This document shows, in pieces, positions 5,954 through 6,050 of a stretch of DNA of 6,050 nucleotides. Numbering within the stretch: the first letter of the stretch is position 1; every line of letters begins with the position of its first letter. The notes under the pieces are model-generated. The model saw only the letters and a list, made by a program, of their open reading frames with translations. It was not told the DNA's origin and searched no databases. The stretch is taken from assembly GCA_017613485.1 (NCBI GenBank), contig JAGADS010000011.1, positions 1 through 6,050 of the forward strand, written 5' to 3'. A program made the translations under genes and the position numbers. The stretch is from Treponema sp. (lineage in GTDB: Bacteria > Spirochaetota > Spirochaetia > Treponematales > Treponemataceae).

Positions 5954-6009
5954 CTGTTTTTTCCCCTTGACTTTTGGACTAGCTGGTAAATTCGCTTTGT
6001 AAAAAACAG
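5954..6009. repeat. 9-bp inverted repeat upstream of the last gene
   Basis: CTGTTTTTT (5954-5962) and AAAAAACAG (6001-6009) are perfect inverted copies 38 bp apart. The right arm overlaps the spacer between the -35 and -10 boxes of the next promoter. The arms are low-complexity, so an operator role is only a possibility. Confidence 0.35.
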
Positions 6010-6024
6010 TTTTTGTGGTATAAT
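5996..6024 (+). promoter_or_regulatory. Extended -10 promoter of the gene starting at 6043
   Basis: A perfect TATAAT (6019-6024) is preceded by TGG (6016-6018), an extended -10 element. A -35-like TTTGTA (5996-6001) lies 17 nt away; TTGTAA at 5997-6002 with 16 nt is the alternative. The start near 6031 would give a leader of only about 12 nt, with the ribosome binding site at the very 5' end. Confidence 0.7.
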
Positions 6025-6042
6025 GGGATAAGGAGGTTTGAT

Positions 6043-6050
6043 ATGCTTGC
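6043..6050 (+). CDS. Start of an unidentified gene, truncated by the right edge
   Basis: ATG at 6043 is preceded by a full AAGGAGG (6030-6036) with a 6-nt spacer and by a strong promoter. Only two and two-thirds codons (Met, Leu and GC of the third) fall in the window, so the product cannot be named. It is separated from the lipoprotein gene by a terminator, so it is an independent unit. Confidence 0.7.

Noticed and set aside
5967..5992. Second promoter starting with TTGACT upstream of the last gene
   Set aside because: The best -10-like sequence is only about 14 nt away and poor; the extended -10 promoter at 6016-6024 is much stronger.

Overview
The window most likely comes from a treponeme-like spirochaete with moderate GC and AT-rich intergenic DNA. 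I infer this from protein families I recognise, without a database search. There is an Rpn-family nuclease of the type first described as a Treponema denticola putative transposase. There is a large modular lipoprotein whose mature N-terminus (CEFWQQPVREYLEYW) looks like a Treponema paralogue family. There is also a DUF2804-like protein. No rRNA, tRNA or CRISPR array was seen.

Layout. Positions 1-713 hold the 5' part of a minus-strand DUF2804-like gene that runs off the left edge. A 228-bp AT-rich spacer with divergent promoters separates it from an intact rpn gene (942-1928, +). Just downstream lie two compact hairpins and a 26-codon remnant (2003-2080) matching the C-terminal tail of a second rpn copy, so the spot has lost or rearranged an rpn paralogue. 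A minus-strand terminator (2105-2138) closes a minus-strand gene for a small outer-membrane beta-barrel protein (2163-2813). A second divergent promoter region (2814-3040) then leads into a 943-residue lipoprotein gene (3041-5872, +). That gene ends in a clear intrinsic terminator (5888-5931). A last promoter and ribosome binding site precede the start codon of another plus-strand gene at 6043, cut off by the window edge.

The most notable part is the 5' end of the lipoprotein gene. A run of eight C lies 21 bases into the coding sequence, ahead of the signal-peptide core. Gain or loss of one C gives an early stop. Upstream, the predicted leader is built largely of five tandem 7-mers (consensus NATTACG), ending next to a strong Shine-Dalgarno. 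Together these look like a candidate contingency (phase-variable) locus for a repeat-containing surface lipoprotein.

The genes do not form one operon: each has its own promoter-like sequence, and strands alternate. The barrel protein and the lipoprotein are divergently transcribed and both predicted to be envelope proteins, so joint regulation is possible but unproven.
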